DNA from: JAHBNG01 sp039028975
GTDB taxonomy: Bacteria; Chloroflexota; Anaerolineae; Caldilineales; Caldilineaceae
NCBI GenBank assembly: GCA_039028975.1
Contig: JBCCHB010000023.1
Location: forward strand, 62,001 to 126,000
Direction of reading: 5' to 3'
Length of the DNA: 64,000 bases
The notes under the pieces are model-generated. The model saw nothing but the letters and a program-made list of their open reading frames with translations, was not told the DNA's origin and made no database searches. Every line of letters starts with the position of its first letter. The first letter of the stretch is position 1. A program made the position numbers and the translations under genes. This document shows positions 35,206 through 46,000 of this stretch, one piece after another.

Positions 35206-35970
35206 AATTCTCCTTTTGATTCGTGATTTGGTCTAACAGTATCTATTTGTGCCAAAAATGTACGTCTTTCGGCAATATGAAATAGGTTGCCAGTAAATTT
35301 CAGCCCTAACCCTCATGGGATTTTGACAAACGGGAGGATATCGCCGCCTTCATGGGGGCAATTCCAATCTGTACATACTCAATGCTGTTGTAGATGAGAA
35401 TGAGCTATCCAACCAAAGTTGTGTGTTTCATTCTTTTCACGCAGTGAGCGCTTGCCACCATCGATGGCCGGACGTAGTGTAGAGATGCAAACTTTATCTG
35501 GCTATCTATTAAAAGGGGGAACAACACGGCCTATATCATAATCTTTTAGTGAGAATATTTCACTAGACAATGAGAATAACGTTCCTACAGAATTGTTGTG
35601 CAGATCGCACATTCTTTCCTGGGTTTTGTACAAAGAGGGATAAAGAGGTTGAGAAAAGTAGCAGGCCCAATAGGAGTTTTTGCACAAAATTGATCCTGTA
35701 AATCACCTTGCTTCGCGAATTCCGCCCATCCACTTTCGCAAGGGGCCGATCCAATGGTCGTATAACGATGGTTGTGTAAAAGGCGAAATAGAGAACGTGT
35801 CCGCTCAGAGCGCCTGGAATTTTACACAGAATTCGTTATAACATCGATCCAACGTGCCCCACCATGGCCAAACAAAGACCAATCTTAGCTTATTGGCCCT
35901 CTATCTCTTCTATGAATCAGGCAGATATGGCACACGACAAAAATCACCCCTTTTGATCTATCCGGTACGG
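35206..35970. other. intergenic region upstream of urtA
   Basis: 765 bases with no supported gene. It should contain the promoter of the leftward urt operon. The proximal part (35206-35740) shows no element I can name. The distal part contains the inverted-repeat element described at 35748-35850. The end near 35970 adjoins the 3' end of the acetyltransferase gene. Confidence 0.5.
35748..35850. repeat. inverted-repeat (MITE-like) element
   Basis: Facing arms carry TATAACGA, a 4-base mismatch block, then TGTGTAAAA on the left (35761-35780) and the complement TTTTACACA...TCGTTATA on the right (35822-35840). An inner AGGCG/CGCCT pair (35781-35815) and weakly matching flanks extend the symmetry to about 100 bases. 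There is no coding potential. It may be a non-autonomous mobile element or a stable RNA hairpin. Confidence 0.45.
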
Positions 35971-36549
35971 TCATTTTTCTGTGTTAAGTTCATCAAATTC
36001 TTCTCTGGTTAGTCCGAAAATCAACTCGTCATAATAGGCACCCTCGGTGTAAATGTGACGTCGAATCCGCCCTTCGGGCTGACATCCAAGGCGGACGGCA
36101 TGGTTAATCATCGGTTGATTGGTTTCCAAGCAACGGATATTGTATTTCTGAAAACGCAACTCGTGAAATGCATAGCGCAAAACAATGATTTTGGCTTCAA
36201 AACCATAGCCATTTCCTCTAAAGTCTCGGTATATCCGGCTACCTGTCTCAAAGGTCCCATTTTTCTGGTTCATAGAGTGGATATTCATTCCACCGATCAA
36301 TTCACCCGCTAAGGTTTCAATCGAAAACATGATTCGTTCATCCTGACTGTTGAATTCTGCATATTGTTCTGCAAATAATCGCGCAGCCTGCTCAGACTTA
36401 GGCAACTCCATTCCATAGTTCAGAAAATGTACAGCCTCGCTATCTGAGCGCTCCTCCTCTAACCACAATTCAACATCTTCAACATGCATAGGACGCAACC
36501 GAATACGCTGGCCTTGCCAATAGTAGGTATTGTTTGACGAGGTATTCAT
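35971..36549 (-). CDS. GNAT N-acetyltransferase, RimJ/RimL-like
   Basis: 192 residues. The pattern YWQGQRIRLRPMHVEDVELWLEE at the start, IGGMNIHSMNQKNGTFETGSRIYRDFRGNGYGFEAKIIVLRYAFHELRFQKYNIRCLETNQPMINHAVRLGCQPEGRIRRHIYTEGAYYDELIFGLTREE (read in parts) is the GNAT fold of the RimJ/RimL group. The acetyl-CoA pyrophosphate loop corresponds to the RDFRGNGYG segment. The usual substrate is a protein N-terminus or a small amine; this one cannot be told. It stands alone, read towards the urt region, and has no functional neighbour. Confidence 0.85.
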   Translation of the reverse strand: MNTSSNNTYYWQGQRIRLRPMHVEDVELWLEEERSDSEAVHFLNYGMELPKSEQAARLFAEQYAEFNSQDERIMFSIETLAGELIGGMNIHSMNQKNGTFETGSRIYRDFRGNGYGFEAKIIVLRYAFHELRFQKYNIRCLETNQPMINHAVRLGCQPEGRIRRHIYTEGAYYDELIFGLTREEFDELNTEK

Positions 36550-36744
36550 AGGTGCCTCTAAGTAATTTATAGGATTTGGGAACGCGTACTCAATCGCCTC
36601 ACAGAGGTAGTCATAAGTGGCTCCATGTGAACTGGGTACTTTTTAGATAGATGTATCCGTGAGAGCAGCTTAGCCGCACGCTTGGCGCTACACGCGGATC
36701 TTCTCCAAAGTCATTGCTACGGACCGAGTATAGAACAATAACGG

Positions 36745-36839
36745 CAGCGCGTCCAACACAGCGTCTGATCATAAATGTGGACGAAGGACGCAGTATTGGA
36801 CGCGCTGTTGGACGTGAGATGGACGCACTCTAGTTAGAG
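36745..36839. repeat. GGACG repeat cluster with 12-base arms
   Basis: CAGCGCGTCCAA (36745-36756) is the exact complement of TTGGACGCGCTG (36796-36807). From 36798 on, GGACG recurs at 12-base spacing three times (36798, 36810 and 36822 approximately) and again near 36779, 36786 and 36834. Regularly spaced copies suggest protein binding on one DNA face, or the remains of a short tandem duplication. Confidence 0.4.
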
Positions 36840-37157
36840 TATTAGGAGGACGCAACTGGGAGCGAGAATCCTTAGATATATAGGGACGTTGCAGTCCACT
36901 GTGCAGACAATGCAATCTATCTACGGCTGTTACCTTAACCAGCGAGGCAATAGCGCCCAAAGATAGATGTGCGAATATGAGCCGCGAAAGCGAGGGGGGG
37001 CACCATGTTTTGAGAATTTTTCTAGCCCAAACCAAATCAATGTCAATGACTACGCTCAATCCATTCCAATAGACCGCAACACCTTATAGAACAAGGAGAT
37101 CATCTGTCTGTTCTATTTGATAAGGAACGAGAATTTTATAAAACCAAACGAAAGAGC

Positions 37158-37173
37158 TCTCGAGTACTCGAGA
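37158..37173. promoter_or_regulatory. perfect 16-base palindrome upstream of RHS gene
   Basis: TCTCGAGTACTCGAGA is perfectly symmetric and lies 92 bases upstream of the RHS start codon. It could be an operator; no regulator in the window is an obvious partner. Confidence 0.3.
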
Positions 37174-37264
37174 TGACAGCGTCGAAGTTTCGGGTTTTAT
37201 TTGATCCTGATTCCTAAGGGTGGTTGATTGCGGCCTACCCGTTGTACAAATTTAGGAAGATATT

Positions 37265-40200
37265 ATGTCACCGACAACCCAAAGTAGTAAAAAACTATAC
37301 CATTTTATTGCGATTATCGTATGCTTTTCATTGGTCCTACAAGCCATGCCACTGATGGCTGAATCTCCTACGGCGTCGAATTCTACATCTTCATCACCTT
37401 CTCCACCACAGAAAAGCGCCACACTGGCTGCGCTACAGGATCGAGAAGGTCCAAACTTGCAGGTCTCTTCAAAAGGACAGCGTACCGTGCCTGCTCGCCA
37501 TTCATATCCAAGTGATTTGAAAGGCTTAGATAAGATACCCAAACAAGTCTATGCACAACAGGCAGCGCAACTCAAGGCCAACTTGGTGAGTAACAAGCTA
37601 GGTTCTGTCTCTGCTGCTCGTCAATCTGTCTTCACAGCATCGAGAGGCAATCAAGCTACCCACGGACCTCCTGCCTTGCCTAATGGTCTAACCATGAGGG
37701 AGATGGCATCCCGAACTCGCGCTATGCCCAATGCAGCTACGTTTACACCCCGTGGCAAAGCGTTGTCAGTTGATCTACCATTGGGGGTAGGTTGGCACCT
37801 TCTCTCTATTCCAGAAGAGCTATCCAGCACGGATCCTGCCACTGTACTGGCATCAATTGCAGGGAGCTCTAGCCGTGCTTACGCGTATGATGCCTGCGAT
37901 GTCACCGACCCGTGGAAGCTTTATGACCCCAGTGACCCTGCCGCCAGTGATCTAACAGTCATTGATCACAAGATGGGCTTCTGGGTCGAGATGACGACAG
38001 CGGATACGTTCACCACCATAGGGGTTCCACCTACCGATAAAACTATCCAACTCTGCCCTGGCTGGAATCTGGTTGGCTATCCTGTCGATCAATCCTTGCC
38101 AGTAGCTGGTGCGCTCCAGTCAATCGATGGCAGGTATGCAACGCTCTTTGCCTTTGACCCATCGATTCCGGAAGAGCCGTGGGATGCGTTCGATCTTACA
38201 GCACCCGACTGGGTCGATGATTTACAGATGATGGTGCCGGGCCGCGGATACTGGATCTTTGCAACTGAAGCAACAGACTTAACCTATAGCTTGCCCGGTC
38301 AAGCCCTATCGCTACAATTAACAAATCCTTCTGAGGGCACAACAATCACTGAACCGATTACGGTGACAGGTCTGATCGAGAGCGACTCCCAAGCTACTTG
38401 GACACTAGAATACCGCCTTCAAGGCGAAGTCGAGTGGGTACCCTTCGGCACGGGCGACACGTCAGTCTCCAATCAGGTATTCTCTCTCTTTGACCCCACC
38501 ATGTTGCTCAACGGGCTATATGAAATCCGCCTTCAGGCCACCGATCTCTTTGGGCAGACGGTTAGTACAGAGGCTCATGTGGTTGTTGAAGGGAATATGA
38601 AGATTGGGAACTTTGGCATCTCCTTCACAGATCTGGATATTCCTGTTGCGGGTATTCCCATACAAATCGTGCGCAGCTACGATAGCCGTGATCAGCGGGT
38701 AGGCGATTTTGGTGTGGGCTGGACGCTGGATATTGCTGACGTACGGATTCAAGAAGCGGTACCAGTGGGCTTGCGCTGGCAGCAGACGGTTTCCCAGGAG
38801 GGGCTATTCAATACATATTGTATCGAACCGACTGACTTCAATATGGTCACCGTCTCTTTTACCGACGGGTCCGTTCAGAGGTTCCGCCCCGTGCCAATCC
38901 CTGAATGCCAAGCATTGACGCCCATTGATTTTGTCCAGATCACCTTCGTCCCATTGCCCGGATCCCAAGGCAGCATGGCACCCTTGGCACCCATTAATGC
39001 CCTGGTTTTAGGTGGTTCGGTGGGGCCGGTTCAGCTGATTGATGATGGCGTTGGCCTTCCCTATGATATTGATGAGTATGAGTTGGAATTACAAGATGGC
39101 CGGGTTCTGCAAATCGATCAAGAGCAAGGGTTGGAACGACTCATTGACCGCAATGGCAACAACATCTCCATCACCGATAATGGCATCATCCACTCGGCAG
39201 GCAAGAGCATCCCTTTTCAACGGGACAGCAGCGGACGGGTTACTTCCATCACGGATCCACTGGGCAACAGCCTTACCTATACCTATGACTCTAATGGAGA
39301 CTTGATTACGGTAACCGACCAGAACAATGACGATACAACCTATGCATACAACGGCAGTCACGGGCTCTTACACATCGTCGATCCACAAGGCATGATGCCA
39401 GCCCGAAATGAGTATGATGCAGATGGGCGGCTCATCGCCATGATCGATGCTGACGGCAATCGTACAGAATTGACCCACACCATTGGTTCTCGCCAGGAGA
39501 TCATACGAGATCGGAGCGGTAGTGTGACCGTCTTTGAGTACGACGCACGGGGGAACATCGTCAGTAAAACCGATGCCCTGGGCAATACAGAGCTCTTTTC
39601 CTGGGACGATCAGGATAACAAGTTGAGCCAGACCGATCCGCTGGGCAATACGTCCACATGGGCGTATGACGAGCGTGGCAACACCCTAACCCACACCGAT
39701 CCGCTGGGCAATACGTCTACCTGGACCTACAACACAAACAATCAAATTCTTTCTGCAACGGATGCAAGAGGAAACAGCACAACCTACACCTACGATGGGA
39801 ATGGCAATCTTCTGACTGTAACCGACCGAGAAAATCAGGTGAAAACCTACACCTATAACAGCAGTGGCAATCGGCTCACGACAGTGGATGCGCTAGGCAA
39901 TGTGACAACCTACACCTATGATGCAAGCGGCAACCGACTCTCGTCAACCGACCCACTAGGTGCGGTGATTACGCATACCTACGATGCCAATGGTAATCGG
40001 CTCACAGAGACGATCAACCGTACCGACGCATCGGGTACGCCCATCACCATGGTCACAACCATGACCTATGACAGTAAAGATCGGCACATTCAGACAGTCG
40101 ATGCATCTGGTGAGACCACGAGCATCGAATATAACGATGCCGGTCGCCAGTCAGCTCGCTCCGATGCAAACAACCATCGCACTGAGTTTCAGTATGATGC

Positions 40201-42901
40201 CCGGGGCAACCTGACACGCACCCTCTACCCAGATGGTACGGAGGAGTTGACAACCTATGATGCTGAAGGCCGCCAAGCGTCCTTTACCAATCGTGCCGGA
40301 AACGTCACCTCCTTTACCTATGACGCGCTGGGCCGACTGACGCAAACAACCTTTTCAGACAATACGTCGGTTGAACTCGAGTACGACACGGCTGGACGCG
40401 TTCTACGTCGTATTGATGAACGCAATAATGCCACACAATTTAGCTACGATGGGGCCGGAAACAGAATCACAACCACGGATCCTTTGGGCTTTGTCACCAC
40501 CTATTTCTATGATGCCAATGGCAACTTGGTCCAAATGGATGATGCGAATGGTCACAGTACCCAGTACACCTATGATGGTGAAAATCGCCGGGCAAGCGTT
40601 ATTTTTGATGATGGCACCACCCAGCTAACGCTCTACGATGCCCTTGGTCGGGCAATCACCAAGACTGATCAAGCCAACAATAGTACCGGCTTTGGCTATG
40701 ATCCACGAGGCCGCCTGAGTAGCGTCACGGATGCTTTAGGGAATGTGATGCTCTATACCTATGACGAAGTGGGCAACCAAATCGCCCAAACCGATGCCAA
40801 TGGCAATGTTACAGCTTTTGCCTACGACAACCTTGGCCGCCAGATTGCGCGCACGCTTCCTCTGGGCATGACGGAAACCTTTGGCTACGATCCGGTTGGC
40901 AATCGGACGCTCCACACCAATTTCAATGGTGAAACCGTTACTTTCCAATACAACGATATGGATCTGCTGACCCGGAAAATCCTAGCGGATGGTTCGGTGG
41001 TGGACCTAACCTATACGGATATGGATCAGATCAACACCGTTACCGATGCGCGAGGGGCCACTCAGCATACCTATGACAACCGAGAGCGACTCACCCAGTT
41101 GACCTACCCTGAAGGGGCCACACTTAGCTATACCTATGATGCCGCAAGCAACCGAACGTCTGTCACAGGACCGGCTGGCGTTGTCACCTATAGTTATGAT
41201 GATCTAAATCGTCTGGAGACAGTGACCGATCCGCTGGGCGGTGTTACGACATATGCTTATGATTCAGTCGGCAATCGTGCAAGCATCGGGTATCCCAACG
41301 GAACCAGCACGGCCTACACCTATGATACGCTTAACCGCCTAACCGAAATTGAGCAGATGGGGCCAGGAAATGTACAACTTGCCCGCTACAATTACACCCT
41401 TGGTGCAACCGGCAACCGCATCCAGCTATCAGAAGATGGCGGACGTGTGGTCAACTACACCTATGACGCTCTCTACCGCCTAACCGAGGAAGAAGACACA
41501 ATCGGCGGTACTGTCACCACGACGACCTATACCTATGATGCCGTGGGCAACCGTCTGGACAAAACAGAGAACGGCGTAGCAACCACCTATACCTATGATG
41601 CAAATCTACGTCTGCTGAGCGCTGGAGCAGTTGCTTATGGCTATGACAACAATGGCAACATGGTTAGTCAAGTCGATGGGGGCGGCACAACCACTCTCCA
41701 ATACGACGCCGAGAATAGGTTGGTGCGTCAGGAGACCCCAACCGGTGTTGTCTCCACCTATGTATATGATATCTTTGGTGACCGCATGCAACGCGTTGTC
41801 GATGGCATCATCACCCAATTTGTTGTTGATCCAATGGACAATAGCGGTCTCTCTCAGGTGTTGGCCGAGCAGAATAGTATGGGGTCCATACTCGCTCATT
41901 ATGTCTATGGCGATGATCTGGTCAGCTTGCATCAAGGGAACAGCAGCCATTACTACCACTACGATGGAACAGGCAGCACGCGGCTTCTAAGCGATGGGTC
42001 AGCAGCCATCTCGGATAGTTACCTGTACGATGCCTTTGGCAATCTGTTAACCAGCAGCGGTACAACCGAGAATGTCTATCTCTTTGCAGGTGAACAATTT
42101 GATCCCTATCTCAACTTCTACTATTTGCGAGCGCGCTACATGGACCCGCAACTTGGCCGCTTTGTTAGCATGGATCCTTTTAGTGGCTTCATCTTCGATC
42201 CGCCGTCGCTTCACAAATATACCTACGCCCACAACAATCCGGTCAACTTGATCGATCCGACGGGCTACTTCTCGATTTCTGATCTCTCGGCAACGGTATC
42301 GGCCTACACTGTTTTGAGTACCATGGTCTTAACCCACTTTACCTTTGCTATGGTCACGGTCAAGATCATTGATGCTCTCTTCAAACCAGGATTTGCCCTG
42401 CGCGAGTCGGGTATGTTGCTCATGTCAGCCACTGACGATCAAGCAGTTCAGACTCATGCCATGCAAGTCTATCGTCACGGAAACTCACTCATCGGCCTAG
42501 GGTCAGTACTGATTGGGGTTGCCAATGACATTCTCCAGTTGGCACAAACTTTTGCCAGCCTCTCTGGTGCGATTAGAGGGCTAGCAAACATTGATAACAT
42601 CGTTTCAGGCACGGCAAATGCCCTTATCGTCCTAGAGAATTTAGAGATGATGGATACGCAGCTAGAACTCATCGACAATTCAGCCAGGGGGCTGGCTGCC
42701 GGTTTGGGACAAGGTGGGCCTGCGGACGACGTCAAAACAGAAAGTGGCAATCTGGCCGTGGAGGTTGGACGATATACAAAGGCTGGCCTCAACATAATCG
42801 GTCACATTCGATCATACGAATCAACCAGCAGGCCACTGCCACCTAGCCCAATCAATACCAACCGCACACGGACACACCTCCCCCGTGGGAGAATCCGTTA
42901 A
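37265..42901 (+). CDS. large secreted RHS/YD-repeat protein
   Basis: 1878 residues. A hydrophobic signal (YHFIAIIVCFSLVLQAMPLMA, residues 12-32, given in parts) is followed by a low-complexity stretch. Two related beta units come next (GVGWHLLSIPEEL near 175; CPGWNLVGYPVDQ near 265), then an Ig-like domain (about 355-450) and an RHS entry segment (NFGISFTDLDIPVAGIP). About 30 YD repeats (YTYDxxGN pattern) cover roughly 650-1560. The RHS core ends with LRARYMDPQLGRFVSMDP and NLIDPTGY near 1668. The remaining ~209 residues are a hydrophobic, helical tail with no toxin motif I recognise, ending in an Arg-rich peptide. RHS shells usually encapsulate a C-terminal toxin. No small immunity-like gene follows, so this may be an adhesin or shell protein or a decayed polymorphic toxin. 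Confidence 0.9.
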   Translation: MSPTTQSSKKLYHFIAIIVCFSLVLQAMPLMAESPTASNSTSSSPSPPQKSATLAALQDREGPNLQVSSKGQRTVPARHSYPSDLKGLDKIPKQVYAQQAAQLKANLVSNKLGSVSAARQSVFTASRGNQATHGPPALPNGLTMREMASRTRAMPNAATFTPRGKALSVDLPLGVGWHLLSIPEELSSTDPATVLASIAGSSSRAYAYDACDVTDPWKLYDPSDPAASDLTVIDHKMGFWVEMTTADTFTTIGVPPTDKTIQLCPGWNLVGYPVDQSLPVAGALQSIDGRYATLFAFDPSIPEEPWDAFDLTAPDWVDDLQMMVPGRGYWIFATEATDLTYSLPGQALSLQLTNPSEGTTITEPITVTGLIESDSQATWTLEYRLQGEVEWVPFGTGDTSVSNQVFSLFDPTMLLNGLYEIRLQATDLFGQTVSTEAHVVVEGNMKIGNFGISFTDLDIPVAGIPIQIVRSYDSRDQRVGDFGVGWTLDIADVRIQEAVPVGLRWQQTVSQEGLFNTYCIEPTDFNMVTVSFTDGSVQRFRPVPIPECQALTPIDFVQITFVPLPGSQGSMAPLAPINALVLGGSVGPVQLIDDGVGLPYDIDEYELELQDGRVLQIDQEQGLERLIDRNGNNISITDNGIIHSAGKSIPFQRDSSGRVTSITDPLGNSLTYTYDSNGDLITVTDQNNDDTTYAYNGSHGLLHIVDPQGMMPARNEYDADGRLIAMIDADGNRTELTHTIGSRQEIIRDRSGSVTVFEYDARGNIVSKTDALGNTELFSWDDQDNKLSQTDPLGNTSTWAYDERGNTLTHTDPLGNTSTWTYNTNNQILSATDARGNSTTYTYDGNGNLLTVTDRENQVKTYTYNSSGNRLTTVDALGNVTTYTYDASGNRLSSTDPLGAVITHTYDANGNRLTETINRTDASGTPITMVTTMTYDSKDRHIQTVDASGETTSIEYNDAGRQSARSDANNHRTEFQYDARGNLTRTLYPDGTEELTTYDAEGRQASFTNRAGNVTSFTYDALGRLTQTTFSDNTSVELEYDTAGRVLRRIDERNNATQFSYDGAGNRITTTDPLGFVTTYFYDANGNLVQMDDANGHSTQYTYDGENRRASVIFDDGTTQLTLYDALGRAITKTDQANNSTGFGYDPRGRLSSVTDALGNVMLYTYDEVGNQIAQTDANGNVTAFAYDNLGRQIARTLPLGMTETFGYDPVGNRTLHTNFNGETVTFQYNDMDLLTRKILADGSVVDLTYTDMDQINTVTDARGATQHTYDNRERLTQLTYPEGATLSYTYDAASNRTSVTGPAGVVTYSYDDLNRLETVTDPLGGVTTYAYDSVGNRASIGYPNGTSTAYTYDTLNRLTEIEQMGPGNVQLARYNYTLGATGNRIQLSEDGGRVVNYTYDALYRLTEEEDTIGGTVTTTTYTYDAVGNRLDKTENGVATTYTYDANLRLLSAGAVAYGYDNNGNMVSQVDGGGTTTLQYDAENRLVRQETPTGVVSTYVYDIFGDRMQRVVDGIITQFVVDPMDNSGLSQVLAEQNSMGSILAHYVYGDDLVSLHQGNSSHYYHYDGTGSTRLLSDGSAAISDSYLYDAFGNLLTSSGTTENVYLFAGEQFDPYLNFYYLRARYMDPQLGRFVSMDPFSGFIFDPPSLHKYTYAHNNPVNLIDPTGYFSISDLSATVSAYTVLSTMVLTHFTFAMVTVKIIDALFKPGFALRESGMLLMSATDDQAVQTHAMQVYRHGNSLIGLGSVLIGVANDILQLAQTFASLSGAIRGLANIDNIVSGTANALIVLENLEMMDTQLELIDNSARGLAAGLGQGGPADDVKTESGNLAVEVGRYTKAGLNIIGHIRSYESTSRPLPPSPINTNRTRTHLPRGRIR

Positions 42902-43018
42902 TAGTACGACCCAATGTCATTCAGTTGGTGAGGAGGAGGCGCTCTCTAACACCAGTGCTCTCATGATATAGCCGCATTGGAGATTGCTTACTCCTTACTT
43001 AATCTAAGGAAGGTTCTT

Positions 43019-46000
43019 ATGTATACCAAACAGATCCAACATCGCTTAATCATTCCATTATTAAGCCTGTTGCTACTTCTATCAATTGGTGCAGTCAGCC
43101 ATGCTGCTGCGCCACCCTTACCCGCTCGATTCTATGGTACCGTTCAGTTAGATAGTACTCAAGCACCGCTGGGTGCTACAGTGTCAGCCCGGATCAATGG
43201 CGTATCATACGCTGAAACAACGCTCTTTCTGCAAAATGGCGCATCGGCATTCATCCTCGACGTGCCGGGGGATGATCCCGATACGAGTGCCGTTGAAGGG
43301 GGGCAATTGGGTGATTCTGTCGTCTTCCAGATAGATGGTGTGCAGGCTGATCAGAGCGGCACCTGGCAAAGGGGCGTCGTCGAAGAACGCAACCTCACTG
43401 CCACTGCGCCGCCCATGCCTCCTGTTGCAAATGACGAGAGCATTGTGACAGATGAAGATATGCCCATTGGCGTTTTGCTGACAGCTACTGACGTGAATAA
43501 TGATCTGCTAACCTTTAACATTGTTACGAATCCTAACAATGGAACCATAGAAGGCGTGCCCCCCAACCTAATCTACACGCCCAACAGTGACTTCAACGGC
43601 ACCGATAGCTTCACGTTTATCGTCAATGATGGTACATCGGACTCTAACATGGCTACCGTCTCCATCACAGTGAATCCAGCACCTGATCTGCCTGTCATCC
43701 AGTCACTCATGGATATCACTGTCGATGAAGGTACTACAGAGAATATGACGATAATGGCCAGCGATGCAGATGGGGATGCACTCACGTTATCAGCCGCTGG
43801 GTTGCCGCCATTTGCCACCTTTACAGACAACGGCGACAGCACCGGCACACTGACCCTGGCCCCCACCTTTGAGGATTCTGGTGTTTATCCCGATGTCACC
43901 ATAACCGTATTCGACGGCACCGGCAGCAGCGTTGAAACCTTCACGATTGTCGTCAATGAATCGGTAGCGGCACCCGTCGCCCGGTTCGCTGCGTCGCAAA
44001 AACTCAACACAGCCCAGCTGGAAGATGGAGCCGTGATCGTTGACTACTCCAGCGCCCGCAATACAACGTCGCTGCATCCCGACAAAGCCATTGATAGCAA
44101 TGTGGACAGCTACTGGCAGACGGCCAATGGCCAGGTAAACAATCAGTACATTACCGTACAACTGACCGGCCACAGGCTCCACGTAGTTGACTCGGTTGAC
44201 CTGCGCAGCGTCAACGCATCAACCGGCGTCAGGGATTTTGAGATTCGCGTCTCAACCACTGGAACTGCACCAGAAGACTTCGTCACAATCTTGGGCGGAA
44301 CCTTGACGTTAGAGCAGGACTTCCATACCTTCTCCTTTGCACCCGTGACCGCGCGCTATGTTCAATTTGTGGCGCTGAATAACCACGGCAGCGGCACCTC
44401 GACCCGCCTGAAGCACTTTGCTTTCAACACTCGGGAGCGAGTAGGCGGTATCGTTTCGCTGGTTGAAGGCCCGCCAGCAGCCATTGTTGACGTCTCTAGT
44501 CAAGGTGGCACCAATGGACCGGAGAACATGATCGATCAGACCAACAATACGGGTTGGCGCTCGGTGACCAACCAGACGACCAATCAGTGGGTGAAGATCG
44601 AATTGGGTGGTGGTACGCTCCAGACAATTGGGCACATCCAACTCCGCTCTAGCAGCGATCCAAGCTTCCTTGTCAAGGATTTTGATCTGCAAGTCTCCAC
44701 AACTACGGTAGACGATGCCGCATTCGCAACCGTCTTCAGCGGCAGCACGGCAGAGACGAGCGCGCCGCAACTCTTCAGCTTTACGCCTGTCCCAGCGCGC
44801 TATGTCCGCTTGATGATGCACAATATCCACGGCAACAAAACGCGTATGCAGATCAACACCTTCAAAGTGCTGACACCTGATCAGGCCAATGTGGCCCGAC
44901 TTGAGGGCGTGGGTGCATCTGTTATTGACGTCAGCAACTTCCGCCAAAGCAGCGTCTTTGGAGACCGTCCGCCCGAACGAGCAATGGACTTCAACTTTGG
45001 CACGGCTTGGGAGACAAACAACGGCAACGCGACTGACCAGTGGTTTACGCTGCGACTGCTCAACGGCGCAGAATACCAAATCGACAAGATTCGCCTGCGC
45101 AATGCCAACAACAGCAGTGGCGTCAAGGATTTTGAGATTCGCGTCTCGAGCACCGGAACTGCTGACGCTGACTTTGAGACAGTCTTCAGCGGCACGCTGC
45201 CGAGGGACAACAATTTCCATTGGTATACCTTTGAACCGGTGCAGGCTCGCTACGTCCGATTCTTTGTACTCGACACCCATGGCGCTTCTTCGCTGGTTTT
45301 GCGAGATTTCCAAGTCTTTGCATCGGATCTGGGTGACAATCGAGTCGTTTTCGATGATTTCTCCACGGCCCAGAATGGCAACATTGTCTCGTGGGATTGG
45401 GATTTCGGTGATGGGGCAACGTCCACCGAGCGGCATCCAATTCACACCTATGCCGCACCGGGGGCTTATCCACTGTCACTGACGGTAACGGACAATAGTG
45501 GCTTAACTGATACGGCCAGCATGATATACACCGTTCTTGAACCACCGACGCCCTCCTTTACCGTGACACCAACGGTACCGCTAGAAGGTGAATCGGTAAC
45601 CATCAGCGACGGCTCTGTGGTTGCGCTCGAGGCGACCATCATCCAGAGACTGTGGCGCTTTGACCATACGTCAGAGACCATGACCGGTGAGTCTGTACTC
45701 CAGACATTCCCAGACAATGGTAGCTACCCCGTCTATCTAGATCTACTTGACAGCCGCGCAATTCGACGCACGTTTGTCTTGACGGTCACAACTGAGAATG
45801 CACCGCCCACGGTCAATGCAGGCTCGGACCAGACGCTGTTGTGGGGCCAAGATTGGACTCGTGAATCGAGCGTGACCGATCCGGGGACCGTTGATCGGGC
45901 AACCTTGACCTGCGATTGGGACTTTGGTGACGGGCAGACCCACCAATCGACCAACTGTGCCGTTAATTTGGATCACCGAGTCTTCCATGCCTACGCAGAG

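Larger units (their letters stand above)
36550..37264. other. intergenic region between acetyltransferase and RHS genes
   Basis: 715 bases, divergent promoters expected for both flanking genes. It holds the GGACG repeat cluster (36745-36839), an inverted repeat ATAGAACA/TGTTCTAT at 37086-37116, and the palindrome at 37158-37173. No gene is supported. A GGAAG ribosome site lies just before the RHS start at 37265. Confidence 0.5.

Noticed and set aside
42977..43018. Longer N-terminus of the VWA protein
   Set aside because: The ATG at 43019 has a strong GGAAGG site and gives a normal signal peptide; the added 14 residues do not.
42902..43018. Immunity gene for the RHS tail
   Set aside because: The 117 bases between the RHS and VWA genes contain no open frame of useful size.
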